Source: Artocarpus heterophyllus
Taxonomy: Eukaryota; Streptophyta; Magnoliopsida; Rosales; Moraceae
Assembly (NCBI GenBank): GCA_025403435.1
Contig: CM046354.1
Span: 34,437,533-34,501,532 of the forward strand
Length of the DNA: 64,000 nt
Reading direction: 5' to 3'
Each line of letters opens with the position of its first letter. Position 1 is the first letter of the stretch. Both the position numbers and the translations under genes were made by a program. The notes below the pieces were generated by a model. The model ran no database searches, had not been told where the DNA came from, and saw only the letters and a list, made by a program, of their open reading frames with translations. Below are positions 58,660 to 64,000 of this stretch, piece by piece.

Positions 58660-60746
58660 TGATGACGATTTTTTGTGCTCGCGCAATTGGACATGGTCAT
58701 TCAAATAGTAAAGTGCACAAAAGTGCAGATATCAATACCATGAGGATTGTGTGATTTTTATTAATTCCTCGAAAATAACCTAACTCTAAAATTAATTGAA
58801 TCATTGTTGGTGGGAGATTTCAAATTAAAACTAAAACTAAGGTGAAAATTAAATTAAAAATAACCAAAATTAAATTAAAGATAAATTAAATTAAAATGTG
58901 AAAAATAAACAATGAAAACACAGGTTACAGATTCATTCTCCACCTTAGACATTACAATCAATCACAAAATTATTCTCAATTTTCTATCCAAACTACCAAT
59001 CGTAGATAGTAACAAACTCTGCTATCCCGATATTTCCTTACTAAGTAGATTTAATAAACAAACCATCTATTAGACCCCTTTCCATCAAACAAATTAGAAG
59101 AAAGCTCACTATGCTCAATCTAACAAAAGCACTACGTTGAGAAAGATAGGTTGATTTAGGCAACAAATATAGAGAAGCTAGGGTCATTCATTCAATTCAA
59201 CTTATGTTACATTTCACGTCACAACCACACAAAAGCCTCGCTACAATCCTGGATTACAATTCACTTTTGATGGTTAAAAATTCAAGACAATTATAGATCA
59301 AGATTTCTAACCTAGCATTAGGTAACTTCTTAGTCTCATTTAGCTAGCCACCTAAGCAAAACTAGAAACTAACCATGAATATTAATAATAGTGAAACATA
59401 AGCAATCTCAATTAGAAGTTAGAGAATAATTCATATAATTAACTACATTATTATATCTAAGGTTTTGAATTCATCTTTAACCACATATAACTTTAGCTTA
59501 ATATAAGTAAGTTACACAACATAAACATTACAATTAAAATAAAGAAAAATATAAAAGAAAGAGTTTAGAAATGACCCAAATTTTGGCAAGTCTAACGAGT
59601 CCACCTCCACACTAATAGCACTCTTTCACTCTCAAAATATTACAATTATTACAAATAATTTTTTTTTAACAGAAACTAAAAAAGCTAAAAAAAAATGCTG
59701 AGAAAAGTCCCAGTCTCACGGTTGGGTTCTCTCCTTTCTGAAAACTCGCTTTTGCATAAACTTCTAGCCTCTATATAGTCTGAGCATAGCTCAACAAACA
59801 AAATACTAATATTAAGGAAGTAAAAATTTATATAATATTAAAACAAAATAATAAAAGTCTTGGACCAGGTTCAATTAGTTGTCTACATTTCTTCGACGCC
59901 ATTTCAAAGGAAAAGCCTCAATTGAAAACTGAGGAATGGTTGCCTCTTCAGTAATTTTATATTCTCTCTCGCTGACTTCACGCTTCAATTTGCAACACTT
60001 TCTTCATCATTTCTAATTCAATGATACAACATCATATGTAGAAGAAAGAAGCCGGCATCAGATACTTGAATCAGCATTCACAAACGGGTGGCCGAGAATG
60101 GAACGCAGAGAAGACACTGGTTGGAGGAGTGCAATGCATAGAAGAGAAGACGCATGACTAGGCGCTGACATGGAGTTGACCAACAAATGGCAAGCTGCCC
60201 CTTGTGTGTTAACTGCTAATTGGGCTTTGAAGTGTCTTGGACTTCAAATAGTTAGAAATTATGTTTTGACCCTGATTTTCGAAGTTTCATTGAATTTTTC
60301 TTTCCATTTTCATGCCAAAATAAAATTTCCTTACAGTTAAGCCCTACAAATTAATTATTTTACATAATAAAAATAACTAAAAATAAGTAAATATTATTAA
60401 GCATATTTTTAGACAAAACTAAGTTAAAAATAAAAAAACTTTAAAATGTTAATAAAGATCAAAATCAAACTCAAATAAAAATAAGACTTAATTATACTTA
60501 TGATATTAAATCTATTTTATAAAAATTTAAAGTATTTAACAAATAAAAACACTGTTAAAAATTACAAAAAATATAATTAAATATAAAACACAATAAAGTA
60601 CATAATTAAACATATTCTAGAGAAAAAAAATAAAATATTAAATACACGTAAAAAATACATAATTTTAGGATTTAATTACAAACAAAAATACAAAAAGAAT
60701 GATTTCAACCTTATAAACACATGCATTTTTACGTGTTACCATATCA
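58660..60746 (-). mobile_element. Element F 5' LTR (right end interrupted or lost)
   Basis: In plus-strand reading it starts TGATGACGATTTTTTG next to the PBS. A minus-strand TATA box CTATATAGAGG lies at 59768-59778. The right boundary is not seen: gypsy E begins at 60747, possibly inserted in this LTR. No gene is recognised in the AT-rich remainder. Confidence 0.55.
59768..59778 (-). promoter_or_regulatory. TATA box, element F LTR
   Basis: CTATATAGAGG on the minus strand, about 1.1 kb upstream of the PBS. Confidence 0.45.
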
Positions 60747-61753
60747 TGTCACGTCCCATAGTACGAGAGGTGACGTAACAGGTTATTTAAGTTAGTTAAA
60801 TAAAAATTTAATTAAAACATGAGTTTAAGATTTAAATTAATTATGAAGATGTGGAAAATTTTAATTCCTTTTTGAGAAAAGCATTCATAATCTTTAAACA
60901 GTTAAGATCATTGAGGCAAACATTAAGTAAGAAATAAAACAATAAAAAGATGCGAGTATGAGTCCCATTGAGCCACAACTTGTGCACACACATAGTACTG
61001 ACAATATAATAATACAACCACAGTTCAAGTAAAGAGAAAGTTAAAATGTTACATGCCTTGATATAATAATTAGAATAACCTACTAGGTCATTCTACTGCT
61101 CCTAAGTTCTACCTGTAGAATACTCTCTGAACCTAAGCTGAAATCCACCTAGAGGGGGAAAGGGTTTAAAACATATAAAACGTAAGCGAAAGGCTCAGTA
61201 GGACTATATTTTAAGAAACATTAAATTTTAAAAGAAAATATCATTAATCAAGAAATCACTCAAGAAAAGAATTGAAGAAATAAGATTAAATAAAACCAAT
61301 CTTACCCAAAACAGTTTATTGGTTGACCAGAAAGAATATCATTTTCTTTTTCTGGGCAAACCATATGAATAACACCACTGTAGTGGCCCAGTTGGGTTTC
61401 GAGACCTACCCCTAAGGTCGCACGCTACACGACCCGATCTCTGATATGGCATCATGCCCTTATATTCATTTCTATTATCATTTAAATCCAATTACCAAGT
61501 GTTTTAATTTACATTTATTATAGGGTTCATTATGAAGTTCACTTCAATCCACGGTTCACAAAAATAACCGATAAAATTCCCTTTTCAATCAACCATTGAA
61601 AATATTCTAATAAAAACCATTTTTAAGTCCAAAATCATTTGAAAATCCGGTTACTAAAGAAAAGGGGTAGAAGTCCTACCACAAGACTCGTGCTAGTGTC
61701 CCACAATGTAATCTCGGTCCGCTATACGTTAGCTCCGTGGAACCACGAACGAC

Positions 61754-62461
61754 CTTAAATAGAAACTAGGTCTATTAGTATCTAGTTTAAGATATTCTAT
61801 GTTGCCAAATGATCTTATGGTGCCTTAGTTTGCCATTTGCATTTATAAAATCATATTATAAAGTTGAAATTTCAATTGGGGTTCAAAATAGTAAAAACGG
61901 ATGAAAAATCACAAATTTTTTCTTTGTTCGGTCGGCCTACAGGTCACCCTGGTTTGGCCGGCCGAACTACACTGGAGGACTAGGTCTAGTCAATAAAACT
62001 TTTCCAAGTTTGGCCTGCAGGTCGTATGAATCCGGCCTGCCTAAGCCTTGAATCCGGCCTGCCGAACATGAAGTTCAGCCTACCAAATTGGAAAATTTTG
62101 AAATTTTCCAAGCACGGGTTCTCGGCCATTCGGTGTCCAAATCTTCATTTCAACCTATTTTTCTCTGTTCTCAAGCATGGCAAACAATCGTAGATGATAG
62201 AAAAACATAATAGGACACTTTTAAACTCATTTAAACAAGATTTGTACACAAAATCCCAAAAATTTCAAAAATGGTGAAAAATAGAGAAAAATAAAAAATA
62301 TTGATTCGAATCCGTTTTTTCTTCAAACAAAGCTTAGATCCTAGTTGTTCTAAGTTTCTCTAACTTAGATCAAAGGTTTTCTAAGTTCAAATAGGCTTAA
62401 ATTTCAAAATGCAAGAAAAATTGAAAAATTGAAAAAAGTTTTGAAATTTGAAAAAACTAAC
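61754..62461 (-). other. Candidate intron inside gypsy E LTR
   Basis: On the minus strand the segment begins after CGATTCGAG with GTTAGTTTTTTC and ends TTTCTATTTAAG before GTCGTTCG. TACTAAT, a good branch-point match, lies about 20 bases before the AG. D1 LTRs join the two flanks (TTCGAG and GATCGTT) directly, to within one base. It lies downstream of the LTR TATA box and so would be in the RNA leader. Confidence 0.5.
61931..62087. repeat. 21-22 bp dyad minisatellite inside gypsy E LTR
   Basis: Units TCGGCCTACAGG (61932), TTGGCCGGCCGA (61954), TTGGCCTGCAGG (62010), CCGGCCTGCCTA (62032), CCGGCCTGCCGA (62054) and TCAGCCTACCAA (62075) are 21-22 bp apart within blocks. The motif and period are the same as in the copia family at 2359-2582 and 45320-45375. 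Confidence 0.8.
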
Positions 62462-62957
62462 CTCGAATCGAAGCTTTAAATCACGTTTTCGGTTGCTCAA
62501 ACACGTTCCCAAGCCTCTAATCCACTAAACTGAAGCTTGGGGCTCGATTTAACTAAAGATTTTGAGAGGAAATGAGAGAGAAAGGGAGAGGCAAAGTGAG
62601 AGAGAGAGATACACAAGAGAGAGAGAGAGAGCTGAGAGAGACAGAATGAGAGGAAGAGAGGGAGAGTGAGAGGTATAAATAGTGAGAAAAAGTGGATAGT
62701 TTTACTATGCGGAAACTGGGTACCACCCACAGTTTTATAATGCAAAACATATTTGACATTTGACAAATTGTTATGTTCCAAGTATTCAAAATGATAATTA
62801 AAATAATTAGAAACAACTAGAAATCTTTAAAATAATCAAAACAACTTTAAACTCAAAATTTCACCAAATGATCAAATTAAGTTTAAAATATTCGTTATGG
62901 CACACTAATCCACCATTTTACATTCTAATATCATTTAATAAATTTCGGGACTTTACA

Positions 62958-62973
62958 ACTCTCCACCCCTAAA
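62958..62973 (-). other. Polypurine tract, gypsy E
   Basis: On the minus strand a TTTAGGGGTGGAGAGT-like stretch lies just before the LTR, the same as in D1. Confidence 0.85.
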
Positions 62974-63005
62974 GGAAATTTCACCCTCAAAATTTAAATA
63001 TCATT

Positions 63006-64000
63006 TCAAAAACAAAATAGATGCGGATACAACTCCTGCATGCTTGACTCTAATTCTCAAGTGGCTTCATCAACCCCGTGATGCTGCCACACGACCTTGA
63101 CTAACGATATATCATGATGACGCAAGCTGATCACCTTCGGATCGATAATCTGAATTGGCACTTCCTTGTACGTCGTGTCTTCCCGAACTTGTACATCGTG
63201 AAATGAAACTATCTTGCTTTGCTTAGGCGGATACTTCCTAAGCATCGACACATGAAATACATCATAAACATGAGACAATTAAGGGGGAAGATTAAGCCGA
63301 TAAGCGACTACACTAACACGTTGAGTAATCTCGAATGGTCCAATGTACCTCGGTGCAAGCTTACCACTTACCCCAAACCGCATAATTCCTTTTCGAGGCG
63401 ATACCTTCAAGAGAACAAAATCTCCTATTGCAAATTCCAAGGGTCGACGTCTTCTGTCTGCATAACTCTTTTGTTGACTCTGAGCTGCCTTCAATCGATC
63501 TCGAATCACAGCAACTTTCTTGATGTTATCGCGAATCTCATCCGGCCAAAGAATAATCTTGTCTTTTGGTTTTGCCCAACACACCAGTGACCAACACGGT
63601 CGTCCATACAATGCCTCAAACGGTGCCATGCCAATGCTCGATTGATAGCTGTTGTTGTACGTGAATTCTACCAGATGCAAATATCTTTTCCAGTTTTTGT
63701 CAAAATCTAACGCACAAGCATGCAACATGTCTTTGAGAATCTGAATAACTCACTTAGATTGCCCATCGGTCTGAGGATGAAATGCCACACTGAAATTCAA
63801 ATTTGTACCTAAAGCCTCTTGAAAGCTCCTCTAGTACTTAGCATTGAACCTGGTGTCTCTATCGGATGTTATGGATAAGGGAACTCTGTGCAACCGCACT
63901 ATATTCTACAGACAAAACTCCCCGAGAACTTTCCTCAAACATGTCGACCTGAACGGGATGAAATGCGCTGATTTTGTTAACCTATCAACCACGACTTAAA
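63006..64000 (-). pseudogene. Gypsy E pol: integrase C-terminus and chromodomain-like end, partial
   Basis: The stop is at 63006-63008. From right to left: part of the integrase core near the window edge; the VEFTYNNSYQSSIGMAPFEALYG block; GDFVLLKVSPRKGIMRFG (63279-63728); LSHVYDVFHVSMLRK; and a chromodomain-like end VVWQHHGVDEATWELE (~63020-63180). Stops occur, for example near 63280 and 63750. The rest of pol and gag lies outside the window. Confidence 0.88.

Larger units (their letters stand above)
60747..62957 (-). mobile_element. Gypsy E 3' LTR
   Basis: In plus-strand reading TGTCACGTCCC to GACTTTACA. It aligns with D1 LTRs on both sides of the 708-bp segment at 61754-62461. In the minus direction a TATTTATA box near 62673-62680 is followed by a CT-rich leader (plus-strand GAGAGA at 62565-62670) and then by the segment. 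Confidence 0.9.
60747..64000 (-). mobile_element. Tekay/Del-like gypsy element E, cut by window end
   Basis: Same lineage as D1: 3' LTR 60747-62957, PPT, and the C-terminal part of pol on the minus strand to the window edge. The left flank TATCA (60742-60746) may be the target duplication, but its partner is outside. The LTR is 2211 bp against 1484 bp in D1, mostly because of one 708-bp segment. Confidence 0.9.

Noticed and set aside
1..64000. CRISPR arrays, bacterial operons or phage-like modules
   Set aside because: The repeats found are LTRs, TE subterminal repeats and a minisatellite. All proteins are plant retroelement or transposon types, and there is no prokaryotic gene organisation.

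Overview
The window is plant nuclear DNA made almost wholly of nested, decayed LTR retrotransposons, with one CACTA DNA transposon and a fragment of a plant cytokinin-activation (LOG-type) gene. It is AT-rich, with plant-type Ty1/copia and Ty3/gypsy chromovirus proteins, primer-binding sites matching plant initiator tRNA-Met, and LTRs up to about 2.2 kb. I see no intact host gene and cannot name the species. A full-length CRM-like (centromeric-type) chromovirus suggests pericentromeric or other gene-poor heterochromatin, although no satellite array is present.

Layout. 1-3372: a minus-strand copia copy running off the left edge (M1). 3373-12578: degenerate AT-rich DNA holding a complete CRM-like gypsy element (4921-11740, TSD GAACA). 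12579-15943: the left part of a CACTA transposon, with TIR, subterminal repeats and a broken TNP2-type transposase, cut off by a copia LTR. 15944-54544: a compound of several copies of one copia family on the plus strand (A, A'/C, B). LTRs are shared between neighbours or joined illegitimately. It is split by a minus-strand Tekay/Del-like gypsy element (D1, 27310-35017, TSD GAAAC) and by a minus-strand copia of the same family (M2, 40019-51535, TSD GTGTG). M2 in turn carries a plus-strand solo LTR (43882-45895, TSD TTAGT). 54545-57499: mostly unrecognised AT-rich DNA with the LOG-like pseudogene and one unidentified broken frame. 57500-60746: an internally deleted Athila/Tat-like gypsy remnant on the minus strand (F). 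60747-64000: a second Tekay/Del-like element on the minus strand (E), running off the right edge.

Two patterns go beyond routine annotation. First, the copia family has a conserved splice-donor-like site in the LTR (core GTTAGTAAG) and a conserved acceptor just before the gag ATG. Splicing between them would remove the primer-binding site and about 1.6 kb of leader, separating a translatable mRNA from the genomic RNA. In gypsy element E, a 708-bp GT...AG segment of the LTR is missing, to within one base, from both LTRs of its relative D1, as if D1 came from spliced RNA. Second, a GC-rich minisatellite with a 21-22 bp period, built on the dyad TCGGCCTGCCGA, occurs both in the copia family (leader and upstream of the LTR TATA box) and in gypsy element E (inside the candidate intron). 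These two superfamilies are unrelated.

Order of events, inferred from nesting: CACTA insertion; copia accumulation and recombination; M2 into the copia array, then a further copia insertion into M2 reduced to a solo LTR; D1 into copia B. CRM sits in otherwise undated DNA but is the youngest by LTR identity, with about 6 differences in 799 bp by eye. Every coding region has stops, frameshifts or lost catalytic residues. CRM is nearest to intact, with two in-frame stops.
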